35,496 nt of DNA from Parcubacteria group bacterium GW2011_GWC2_42_12 (lineage in GTDB: Bacteria > Patescibacteriota > Patescibacteriia > Patescibacteriales > GWC2-42-12): contig LCCP01000006.1 in assembly GCA_000997945.1 (NCBI GenBank), positions 1 through 35,496 on the forward strand, read 5' to 3'. A program made the position numbers and the translations under genes. Numbering within the stretch: position 1 is the stretch's first letter; each line of letters opens with the position of its first letter. The notes under the pieces are model-generated. The model was not told the DNA's origin and did no database searches. It was given only the letters and a program-made list of their open reading frames with translations. Below, piece after piece: positions 24,057-31,795 of the stretch.

Positions 24057-26051
24057 ATGGATATGAAAAACCATGAAATAAAAATAAAACACGATTCTTC
24101 CAGCTTGTCCGAATTCGTGAAAAGGCCGCTGCCTAACGACGAAGAGGTCGAGGCCTTTGATAAATATGTCGTTAACGAGGCCAAGGAAGAAGAAATAAAA
24201 AACAGCTTGGCCAGAATCTACCAGGACGATCAAGGCAAAAAGCTTGACATTAAAACTTTAACCGTGAAGCGGGCGCGGGGCTTTTTCTTTAATCTGGTTA
24301 CTTTTATTATTGTCATGTTTGTTTTAAGCGGAGCGGTTTACGCGGCTTATAATTATATTTATTTAAATATTAACGCCGATAAACAGACGATTGTTCTTAG
24401 CTTTGCAGCCGATCGGGAAGTTATGGCCGGCGAGGAATTTTATTATATTTTAAATTATAAAAATGAAGATAAAGTGGCGATCAATAATATTGAGATTAAA
24501 GTTCAGTATCCGGATAATTTTATTTTTTTAGAGAGCGATCCTCGGGCGACTAGAAATAATAACACTTGGGCCATGGCCAGTTTAGCTCCTCATCGCAGCG
24601 ACTTGATAAGAATTAAGGGCAAGTTAGTGGGCCCGGTCGGTGAAAGCGACATAATTTTGGCCGATATGACCTATAAACCAGCCAATTTTTCCAGCGAATT
24701 TAAAAAATCAGCCACTTTTGAAACCAAAATCAACGACCTAGGACTAAATTTTTCTTTCAGTAATTCTAATAGCGCCTTAGTTAATGAAGACAATGAAATT
24801 ATTGTCAAATTTAAAGTCAAAGATCAGAATTATCTTAATAATTTCCGCTTGACGCTGGAACATCCGGCTGAAGTGGAAATTATCAATCAAGCGGCGGGCG
24901 CGGCGACTAGCGCGCCAGCTGCGCCGGCGCTGCAGCGAGGCGAGTCGGCTATTCCCTTAATTAAGCCGGAAGGCGGCGCCTGGTTTATTAGCAACCTGGA
25001 GAAGAATGAAAATGAATTTAAGATTAAATTTAAAGTCAGGGAAAAGAAGCAGCCTAGCGTTAATTTAAAAATAAAATTTGAACTGCCCGTCGAAGTTAAA
25101 GATCAGCCGACGAAATATTATCTGTTCCATGAAAAAGATTTGGTTTATGAAATTATCAAGAGCGATCTGAATATAAATATTATTATTAACGGCTCGCCGA
25201 TTGATCAGGGAGTAAATTTCGGGCAAACTTTGAATTACGCGATTAATTACGCCAACAAAGGAGAAACTTTAATGAAAGATGTTATTATTATGGCGGTTTT
25301 AGAAAGTGATTTTTTGGATTGGCCGTCTTTAATTGACGGGGCGAGCGGCAAGGTGAGCGACAATACAATTAGCTGGAGCAAGCAAGAGATCGCTGAATTA
25401 GCCGAAGTAAATAGCGGCGCCGAAGGAGTAATTGACTTTTCCCTAAAACTAAAAGCGGCGGCGGCGGTTGATTTAAGCAAAAGCTATCAGGTAAAAAGTT
25501 ATGTTAGATACAGCGTCTTGGGCAAGAGCGCTAGCGGCGAAAACCAAAGCAACTCCATCGTTAATAAAATTAACAGTGATTTAAATTTGGTTGAACAGCT
25601 AAGATATTTTAGCGATGATAATTTGGCGGTCGGCTTCGGACCGTTGCCGCCTCGAGTCGCGCAAACTACCAGCTTGAAAGTTTATTGGACGATTAATAAT
25701 AATTTGCATGAATTGAATGATTTGAAAATCAGCGTTACTTTGCCTGTTAATATTAGGTGGGGCGGCAAAAACCGGTCATCCATCGGCGAAGTTAGCTACT
25801 TGAGCGCCGCTAATCAAGTTGTTTGGCAAATCGGCCGCCTGCCGGTTACGGTTTATAAAGCCGACGCTGAATTTAATCTTGACTTAACGCCCGCGGAAGC
25901 AGATCGGAATACGATTATGATAATTTTGCCGGGCACTAAGATCGCGGCTCAAGACAGCGAAACCGACATGCCAATAAATAAAACCCTAAAAGCTAAGACT
26001 TCCAAGCTGGAAGATGATAATATGGCGAGCGGCGACGGAGTGGTGCAATAA
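24057..26051 (+). CDS. Single-pass membrane protein with DUF11/COG1361-like repeats
   Basis: About 664 residues. Starts at 24057 or 24063 (MKNHEIKIKHDSS) are both possible, and an ATG at 24051 lies inside the repeat. Residues ~1-70 are charged and probably cytoplasmic. One transmembrane helix lies at ~76-98 (LVTFIIVMFVLSGAVYAAY). Several beta-sandwich repeats follow outside, with phrases such as 'EEFYYILNYKNED', 'INNIEIKVQYPDNF', 'NYAINYANKGETLMKDV' and 'LNDLKISVTLPVNIRWGG', typical of DUF11/S-layer-like COG1361 domains. It probably serves as an envelope structural protein, paired with the DUF4012 gene upstream. No Shine-Dalgarno sequence. Family assignment is moderate. Confidence 0.75.
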   Translation: MDMKNHEIKIKHDSSSLSEFVKRPLPNDEEVEAFDKYVVNEAKEEEIKNSLARIYQDDQGKKLDIKTLTVKRARGFFFNLVTFIIVMFVLSGAVYAAYNYIYLNINADKQTIVLSFAADREVMAGEEFYYILNYKNEDKVAINNIEIKVQYPDNFIFLESDPRATRNNNTWAMASLAPHRSDLIRIKGKLVGPVGESDIILADMTYKPANFSSEFKKSATFETKINDLGLNFSFSNSNSALVNEDNEIIVKFKVKDQNYLNNFRLTLEHPAEVEIINQAAGAATSAPAAPALQRGESAIPLIKPEGGAWFISNLEKNENEFKIKFKVREKKQPSVNLKIKFELPVEVKDQPTKYYLFHEKDLVYEIIKSDLNINIIINGSPIDQGVNFGQTLNYAINYANKGETLMKDVIIMAVLESDFLDWPSLIDGASGKVSDNTISWSKQEIAELAEVNSGAEGVIDFSLKLKAAAAVDLSKSYQVKSYVRYSVLGKSASGENQSNSIVNKINSDLNLVEQLRYFSDDNLAVGFGPLPPRVAQTTSLKVYWTINNNLHELNDLKISVTLPVNIRWGGKNRSSIGEVSYLSAANQVVWQIGRLPVTVYKADAEFNLDLTPAEADRNTIMIILPGTKIAAQDSETDMPINKTLKAKTSKLEDDNMASGDGVVQ

Positions 26052-26057
26052 AAACAT

Positions 26058-26232
26058 TGTCATTGCGAGCGACTGCAAGGAGCGAAGCAATCTCACAAAC
26101 TCAAAGAATAACCATAATTAAATTGTAGCGAAGTTTAATGTAATATAGACATACGTGAGATTGTCATGGCTACGCCAGATCTCGCGTAGCGATGACCGCG
26201 TCGCCCTGATTACAGGGCTCCTCGCAATGACA
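26058..26232. repeat. Family-1 interspersed element, copy C
   Basis: Starts TGTCATTGCGAGCGACTG and ends CTCGCAATGACA. The core (AATAACCATAATTAAATTG ... CGTGAGATTGTC) aligns with copy B. It ends 6 bp before the ATG of tgt. Confidence 0.88.
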
Positions 26233-26238
26233 GATATT

Positions 26239-27378
26239 ATGTTCAAAATTATAAAAAAATCTAAAATTTCCCAGGCTCGTCTCGGCCTAATTGAGACTAA
26301 ACACGGGAGGATAGCCACTCCCGTTTTTATGCCGGACGCCACCAGGGGAGTGATAAAGCATTTAAGCAGCAGCGAGCTTGCCGAATTAAAATTAGAATGC
26401 TTTGTCGCTAATGCTTTGCATTTATTTTTGCGCCCCGGCATAAAATTAATTAAACTAGCCGGCGGTTTGCACGATTTCATGAATTGGCAGCAGCCGATTT
26501 TGTCCGACAGCGGCGGCTATCAAATTTTTTCCTTGATTCATAAAAATAAAAGCGGCGCTAGCGGCCAGATTACGGATCAGGGCGCTGTTTTTAGGTCGCC
26601 TTTGGACGGCGCTAAACTTAAGCTCACGCCGGAGCAATCAATAAGAATCCAGTTTGATTTAGGTGTTGATCTGATGGTTTGTTTTGACGATTGCCCGCCC
26701 AATAATTATGATGATGCTGATTTAGCCCGGGCGGTGGAGCTGACGATTAAATGGGCTAAGAGATGCTTCCGAGAATTTCATAAGCAAATTAAATCGCGCG
26801 CGCTTAAAGGCAGGCGGCCGCTTCTGATAGCCGTTATTCAGGGCGGCAATAATTTACCCTTAAGAGAATATTGCGCTAAAGAACTTATTAAAATCGGTTT
26901 TGACGGTTTTGGTTTTGGCGCCAGGCATGTTGATGAGACCGGAACTTTTTTAGCCGAAACGCTTAAACTGACGGCCGATCAAATCCCCGAGAGTAAACTG
27001 CGTTTTGGCTTGGGTATTGGCTTGCCTCTAGATATAATTAGATCAATTAAGATGGGCTGGGACATGTTTGATTGCGTTATCCCGACCCGGGATGGCCGGC
27101 ATGGAAAACTTTTTCTGCAGAACCGACCGCTGACTAGTAAGCCGAACAATTTTTATGAAACTGTTAATATCACTAACGCTAAATTCGCTAAAGATTTTTC
27201 GCCGATCAACGGGCAAAGCAAGCTGCCGGAATTACGAACATACTCCAAGGCCTATTTGCATTATTTATTTAAAATTAATGAGCCCTTGGCCGCGAGATTA
27301 GCCAGCTTGAATAATCTTGAGTTTTATATTAAGATGTTAAGTGAGATCAGGGAGTTGATTAAAAAGAATAGATTTTAG
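26239..27378 (+). CDS. tgt: tRNA-guanine transglycosylase family protein lacking zinc ligands
   Basis: 379 residues from ATG 26239; the longer frame from 26155 reads through the repeat. Bacterial Tgt exchanges guanine-34 for preQ1 in tRNAs with GUN anticodons. Kept: SDSGGYQ (~residue 89), FRSPLDG, the substrate Asp in VCFDDCPP (~150), IQGG, and the nucleophile region MFDCVIPTR (~276). Changed: the usual GGLAVGE base-recognition loop reads GFGARHVDE. The CxCxxC zinc site before 'YSRAYLHHL' is S-K-L-P-E-L before 'RTYSKAYLHYL', and the fourth ligand His (IHNL) is Asn (LNNL). Length is normal, so this is substitution, not truncation. It may act on a different base or be structurally zinc-free. 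No queuosine-pathway genes are in the window. Confidence 0.85.
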   Translation: MFKIIKKSKISQARLGLIETKHGRIATPVFMPDATRGVIKHLSSSELAELKLECFVANALHLFLRPGIKLIKLAGGLHDFMNWQQPILSDSGGYQIFSLIHKNKSGASGQITDQGAVFRSPLDGAKLKLTPEQSIRIQFDLGVDLMVCFDDCPPNNYDDADLARAVELTIKWAKRCFREFHKQIKSRALKGRRPLLIAVIQGGNNLPLREYCAKELIKIGFDGFGFGARHVDETGTFLAETLKLTADQIPESKLRFGLGIGLPLDIIRSIKMGWDMFDCVIPTRDGRHGKLFLQNRPLTSKPNNFYETVNITNAKFAKDFSPINGQSKLPELRTYSKAYLHYLFKINEPLAARLASLNNLEFYIKMLSEIRELIKKNRF

Positions 27379-27434
27379 CCAATAATGCGCCAGGGCAATG
27401 ATAGCAGCCAATTTAGACGAAATAAAATTATTAT

Positions 27435-27532
27435 CAGGACTTACGCGCTTAAAAAATATTTTTCAGGGCAGTTGGCTGAAGTTAGTAATTTTTTCGTTGC
27501 GGAACTCGCTTCGCTCAAACAGTCCTCACTTC
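27435..27532. repeat. Family-3 hairpin element, truncated copy
   Basis: Starts CAGGACTTACGCGCTTAAAA and is nearly identical to 9317-9383. The left arm is at 27468-27492. It ends after CAGTCCTCACTTC, so the right arm is missing. The loop lacks the 20-bp palindrome found in the other copy. The rest of the 27379-27599 gap shows only a short CCCC...GGGG hairpin near 27575-27588. Confidence 0.85.
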
Positions 27533-27599
27533 TATGTTAAAATTAAAATAATCATTAAACCCTAATAATTTATTTTCCCCACTTTCGGGGCAAACATCT

Positions 27600-30014
27600 A
27601 TGGACGAGAAAAAAATAATTGTCTCTAAACATCAAGCCACCACCACGCGTGGTTTAGATTTCGTTATTATCGGCGCGATCTTCTTAGTCTTCTTCCTTTG
27701 CCCGTTGTTTTTTACCGGCTTAATCGCGCAGAACATGGGTTTTGAAAAAATGACCTTGTTTTACTTTCTCGCGCTCTTGGGCGCGGTTTGCTGGGTAACT
27801 AAAGCCGTTATCGTCGGCGAACTGAATATTAAAAGAACGCCGCTGGATTGGCCGATTATCGGACTCTTAGCGGTCTTTATTGTCTCGACGGTTTTATCCA
27901 TCAGCCAAAAAGACAGCTTAATCGGCCTTTACGGCAACTCGGCCAAGAGCTTGGCCGCCGTTATAATATTTATTATCTTTTATTATTTGGTAATAAATAA
28001 TATTAATCAAAAGAGAATAAAATTATTATTTTGGGGAGTTATCGGCTCAACCGCTTTGGTGGCGGTTTATTCAGTTTTACAATTATTGGGTAAATTTGTC
28101 TTACCTTTGGAGTCGAGCCGGGCGATTAGCTTTAACCCCTTAGGTTCTTTATCCGCGCTGACCATGTATTTAGTCATCGCTCTGCCTCTGCTAGTCATCG
28201 GCTTGGCCCAGATCAGCGAAATCCACCCTAACTTTAAAAGCAAGATTCTCCAAGTTATCGTCAAGATATGCTTGAGCGCGATAATTTTGTTGTCGCTTTT
28301 TGTTCTTACGCTCTTAAACGGTTTCACTTTTTGGCCGGCCGCCGTGGTCGGGATGGTTATAATTTTGATGTTTCTACTGTCAAAAATCATTAAAATTTCC
28401 AGTTCCAATCTAGTTATTCCGATTGCCACCTTCTTATTGTTAATTATTCTCTTAGTTTTAGGTAATTTTAATATCATGGCCTTAAATTTGCCGACCGAAG
28501 TAAGTTTATCGCGCCGGGCCTCCTGGGACATTGCTAAAATCAGCTTAAAACAAGATCCTTTCTTTGGCTCCGGGCCGTCAACTTTCGTTTATGATTTTGT
28601 GAAATATAAAGGCGCCGATTTTAACGCTTCGCCTTTATGGAATGTCCGCTTTGACAATCCGTCAGGGCTTATGTTCGAGCTGGCGGCTACGGTCGGCGGC
28701 TTAGGCGTTTTGACCGCGCTAGTCATTGTTTTGATCGCTCTGTCTATTTGCTTTTTAACTTTGATTAAAGCGCAAAGGAATGAATCGCAGTCAATTTTAT
28801 TGGCTCTATTTGCCAGTTTTATCACCGTCATAATTTTCAGTTTATTATTCTCATTAAGCAGCTCCATAATTTTAGTTTCTGTTTTAGTGGCGATTTTGGC
28901 GGTCGCCATGGCGATTATCAATTATCCGGAAAAATTTAAAACTTTGAATTTGTCTTTTAGAACTTCGCCGAAATACGCCCTGGCTTTGGCCGCGATCTTC
29001 TTGACCTTAAGCGCCGCCGTGGTTATTTTATTTACTTTAGGCGTTAAGATGTATTTGGCCGATTTTTATGTCAGGCAATCTTTAGAGACCGCCGATGTTA
29101 ACCAAAAAATCAATAAGATTAATCAGGCCATTGTTTTAGCGCCTTATCAAGATGTTTATTATATCGGCTTGGCTAATAATTACATGACTTTGGCTAATCA
29201 GGAAGCCCAAGGCGGGAAAAATCAGACTATTATTGAGAACTCTTTATCCTTAGCCATAGAAAAAGGCAAAGTTGCTTTGGAGATTGCGCCCAATAATGTC
29301 GCCAACAGCGAAGCCATGGCTTTAATTTATGAAAATGCCTCTTTCTATGTCCGGGGCGCTTTGGAATGGGCGGAAGCGTTATACAATAAAAATATCGTCC
29401 TGGAACCGGACAGCCCCACGCCCTATATCCGCTTAGCTTTAATTAACATGGCTAGGGCTAATGCCGAAACGGTCGCGACCGAGCAAGCAGTTTACATTAA
29501 TGAAGCTCTTAAACAATATGATTTGGCCATAGCTAAGAAGCCGGATTTTGGCGCCGCTTATTACGGCCAAGCCATCGCTTATGAAAGATTAAATAAGATT
29601 GACGACGCCATCGATCAATTAAAGAAAGCGGTTTTATTAACCAGAGAGAGCGTTGATTACCGCTTTGAATTGGGCCGGCTTTATTTCAACCGAGGCGTAA
29701 CGCCAAGCAAACTCTCGCAAACCGCCACCAGCGACTTAACCACCGGCGCTGAACCCAGCCAGGATTTAAGCGTAACCGGCGGCGCTGGCGGCGCGACGGC
29801 TAAAAATGACGACGTCAAAACCGCTGAACAGCTTTTCTTAAGCATCGTCCAGGCCAATCCCAATCACGCTAACGCGCTTTACAGTTTAGCCCTTTTATAT
29901 CAAAAAACCGGCGAAACCGACAACGCTAAAATCGTGATCAAGCAATTATTGACCGTGGTTACTGATCAGCCGTCGGTTGAAATTATCCAAAAACAATTTC
30001 CGGGATTGTACTAA
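27600..30014 (+). CDS. O-antigen ligase/polymerase (Wzy/WaaL-like) with C-terminal TPR repeats
   Basis: 804 residues. About 12 transmembrane helices fill residues ~15-490. The Wzy_C-type region is recognised by 'RRASWDIAKISLKQDPFFGSG', then 'FNASPLWNVRFDNPSG' in the large external loop. Beyond ~residue 500 are TPR-like helical repeats (IALAPYQDVYYIGLANNYM; GAAYYGQAIAYERLNKIDDA; NANALYSLALLYQKTG-type, seen as NPNHANALYSLALLYQKTG), with a low-complexity Thr/Ala/Gly insert near 690-720. Such proteins join undecaprenyl-linked glycan to an acceptor outside the membrane. It fits as the last step of the glycan pathway in this window. A strong terminator follows 10 bp after the stop. Confidence 0.87.
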   Translation: MDEKKIIVSKHQATTTRGLDFVIIGAIFLVFFLCPLFFTGLIAQNMGFEKMTLFYFLALLGAVCWVTKAVIVGELNIKRTPLDWPIIGLLAVFIVSTVLSISQKDSLIGLYGNSAKSLAAVIIFIIFYYLVINNINQKRIKLLFWGVIGSTALVAVYSVLQLLGKFVLPLESSRAISFNPLGSLSALTMYLVIALPLLVIGLAQISEIHPNFKSKILQVIVKICLSAIILLSLFVLTLLNGFTFWPAAVVGMVIILMFLLSKIIKISSSNLVIPIATFLLLIILLVLGNFNIMALNLPTEVSLSRRASWDIAKISLKQDPFFGSGPSTFVYDFVKYKGADFNASPLWNVRFDNPSGLMFELAATVGGLGVLTALVIVLIALSICFLTLIKAQRNESQSILLALFASFITVIIFSLLFSLSSSIILVSVLVAILAVAMAIINYPEKFKTLNLSFRTSPKYALALAAIFLTLSAAVVILFTLGVKMYLADFYVRQSLETADVNQKINKINQAIVLAPYQDVYYIGLANNYMTLANQEAQGGKNQTIIENSLSLAIEKGKVALEIAPNNVANSEAMALIYENASFYVRGALEWAEALYNKNIVLEPDSPTPYIRLALINMARANAETVATEQAVYINEALKQYDLAIAKKPDFGAAYYGQAIAYERLNKIDDAIDQLKKAVLLTRESVDYRFELGRLYFNRGVTPSKLSQTATSDLTTGAEPSQDLSVTGGAGGATAKNDDVKTAEQLFLSIVQANPNHANALYSLALLYQKTGETDNAKIVIKQLLTVVTDQPSVEIIQKQFPGLY

Positions 30015-30024
30015 ATAAAGTTTT

Positions 30025-30062
30025 ATACAAAAACACCTCTTTAGTCAGAGGTGTTTTTGTAT
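30025..30062. terminator. Bidirectional terminator after the O-antigen ligase gene
   Basis: A perfect 16-bp stem, ATACAAAAACACCTCT / AGAGGTGTTTTTGTAT, loop TTAGTC. A T-run lies on the right for the plus strand and an A-run on the left for the minus strand. Confidence 0.92.
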
Positions 30063-30117
30063 TTGAAATTTTTAGTGATGATATTAAATTAAGAGAGATG
30101 GAAATATTATTTAAGCA

Positions 30118-30156
30118 TAAAAAGAGGCCACCGATGTTTGTTGTCCGTCAGTGGCC
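30118..30156 (-). terminator. Terminator of the FN3/dockerin-like gene
   Basis: On the minus strand: GGCCAC (30156-30151), loop, GTGGCC (30131-30126), then TCTTTTT. It lies ~15 bp after the gene's stop. Confidence 0.8.
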
Positions 30157-30171
30157 GTGAGATTCTTGTGA

Positions 30172-31461
30172 TCATCGCATCCGCCGGCTATTTAGGTATT
30201 GGCTGCGGATGAACGAGTAATCGCTTACGCGTCCGGCGTAACCGTTGCTGTCGATATCCGTCCGCTCTTCGCGCCCGGCCGGCCAGCCCGGTGTTAGAGC
30301 CGGTACGCGCCTTAACGAGGTGTACCCCGTATAAGCGTAGTTGACATCGTTGGCGTCGACCATGCCTTGATAGCAGAGAGGAGGAATGGCCTCGTCCGCC
30401 GTGTTAAAAATGTCGCCTGGCAGGTACCAGGTGATCCAAGGTACGCTTTCATAGCCGCCGCTGTTCAGACTGGAAACCGCGAGATAAACGCCGCCGTATA
30501 GGGTTGACGGGATGTCAAGTCGGTAAGTGAATTGATTGGCCGGTAATGACTCTTGCTTAAACAGGATGCCAGCCGCGCCTTTCTCAATCTCTTCGCGGAT
30601 GGTTGCCGTTCTGACTATGTACCCTTGCGAGCCGGCCGCCGGGCTCCATGTCCATTCGGCCGAATTAAGTCCGGCTACCTGGCGGGGCAAGAGCTGCTTC
30701 AAGTATAGGCTGGAAACCGACGCGATTGAGGGCGTTGTTACCGTGGTGGAAAGGCAACTAAACTCATACGACCCCGGCAGTATGCCACAGCAAACATAGA
30801 GCCGAGCGCTATCGCTAGAGCTGCGGACTATCAGGTCCGTTTGATAGTAAACTGCATTTGTGGCAATGCTTCGGACTCTCTCCGGCGCAAGCCAGATTCC
30901 GGTGGCCTCATCCACGAGGTAGATAGAAACGAGTCCATCGCCTCCGTCGCCACCCTGGTAACGCATATCCGCCCAGAGAGTGATTACCTGGCCGGCAGTG
31001 ACGCTTAGTCCTCCCTTAGACCAGTAAACCGATTCGGGATCAACGCGCAAAGTTGGCACTTCCGCGGTGATTATACCCGAAGCGGAGTTTATCACTACTT
31101 CGCCTCCGTCCGAACCGTCAAAACTCCCATCCAGAGAGGCATAAGGAACCGTATAAGCAACTTCGTTGGATGGTAGGCTTTCCAGACCATCGGCGGTATA
31201 GGCCGTAGCTACGAAATAGTAGGTCGTGGCCGGAGTCAAATTCGTGATCGTACAGGTAGTGACATTACCCACATCCACGCGAACCGTGTAGACGCCACTT
31301 GCCGTACCGTAGTGGATGGCGTAACCGGATACCCAAGAATCTGGACTCGGATCCCATTCCAGCGTTACGGCCGGAGCTGGCAGTAAAGCGGCAAACAATA
31401 TGCCGATCATTATGCCGATCATTGCTATCATTTTCAGTGCTGATACTTTCAATTTTTTCAT
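30172..31461 (-). CDS. Secreted FN3 protein with dockerin-like C-terminus
   Basis: 429 residues from ATG 31461, preceded by AGGAAAACC (an AGGA ribosome site 5-6 nt away); the earlier ATG at 31518 is rejected. A signal peptide covers ~residues 1-30 (MIGIMIGILFAALLPAPA). An FN3 domain follows (VTLEWDPSPDSWVSGYAIHY ... TYYFVATAYTADGLESLPSN). A ~230-residue beta-rich middle is unassigned. The last ~75 residues carry two dockerin-type calcium loops (VDANDVNYAY; DIDSNGYAGRVSDY). GC-rich codons and a Shine-Dalgarno sequence set it apart from its neighbours and link it in style to the 18.8-20.9 kb island. Its start shares CATG with an oppositely oriented frame, and no promoter is visible in the short upstream stretch. 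Probably acquired (inference). Confidence 0.82.
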   Translation of the reverse strand: MKKLKVSALKMIAMIGIMIGILFAALLPAPAVTLEWDPSPDSWVSGYAIHYGTASGVYTVRVDVGNVTTCTITNLTPATTYYFVATAYTADGLESLPSNEVAYTVPYASLDGSFDGSDGGEVVINSASGIITAEVPTLRVDPESVYWSKGGLSVTAGQVITLWADMRYQGGDGGDGLVSIYLVDEATGIWLAPERVRSIATNAVYYQTDLIVRSSSDSARLYVCCGILPGSYEFSCLSTTVTTPSIASVSSLYLKQLLPRQVAGLNSAEWTWSPAAGSQGYIVRTATIREEIEKGAAGILFKQESLPANQFTYRLDIPSTLYGGVYLAVSSLNSGGYESVPWITWYLPGDIFNTADEAIPPLCYQGMVDANDVNYAYTGYTSLRRVPALTPGWPAGREERTDIDSNGYAGRVSDYSFIRSQYLNSRRMR

Positions 31462-31723
31462 GGTTTTCCTGTTGGTTGATGCCCTAAAACAAAAGCACGC
31501 GCTCTTGGGCGCGGGCAAACTAGCCTATGACAGCAAGCTTATCAGCCGCTTAAAGGGCCGGATCGTCTTGCAGGTAGAAAACCGCGGCCAGGCCTGGTAT
31601 ATAAATCCGGCCGACGGCCAGAGATACTACATGAAGGACGGCGCCGCGGCTTATCAGATTATGCGCTTTTTATCGCTCGGCATCACTAACGAAAACATCG
31701 GAAAAATAGATATTGGGGATTAA
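31460..31723 (+). pseudogene. C-terminal remnant of a GRIVLQV-module surface protein
   Basis: The recognisable part starts near 31478 (KQKHALLGAGKL...) and matches the end of the surface protein at 1935-2147: 'GRIVLQVENRGQAWYINPAD', 'RYYMKDGAAAY', 'LSLGITNENIGKIDIGD'. In that protein TSP3 repeats precede this point; here the sequence upstream is the start of the minus-strand FN3 gene. A start at ATG 31460 (MVFLLVDALKQ) is possible but gives a protein without a signal peptide. It is most likely a gene tail cut off by a rearrangement. Confidence 0.65.
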
Positions 31724-31755
31724 GCTAAGCTGGTTGTTGGCAAGTCCATTAAATT

Positions 31756-31785
31756 TTAGACTTGTATTGACTTTTGTGCTATTAT
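31756..31785 (+). promoter_or_regulatory. Promoter of the CAP-domain gene
   Basis: CTTTTGTGCTATTAT: TATTAT (31780-31785) with extended TGC, and a weak -35 (TTAGAC, 31756-31761) 18 nt upstream. The ATG is 10 nt after the -10 box, suggesting a leaderless mRNA. Similar to the promoters at 3711-3724 and 21077-21091. Confidence 0.55.
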
Positions 31786-31795
31786 TAAATTAAAT

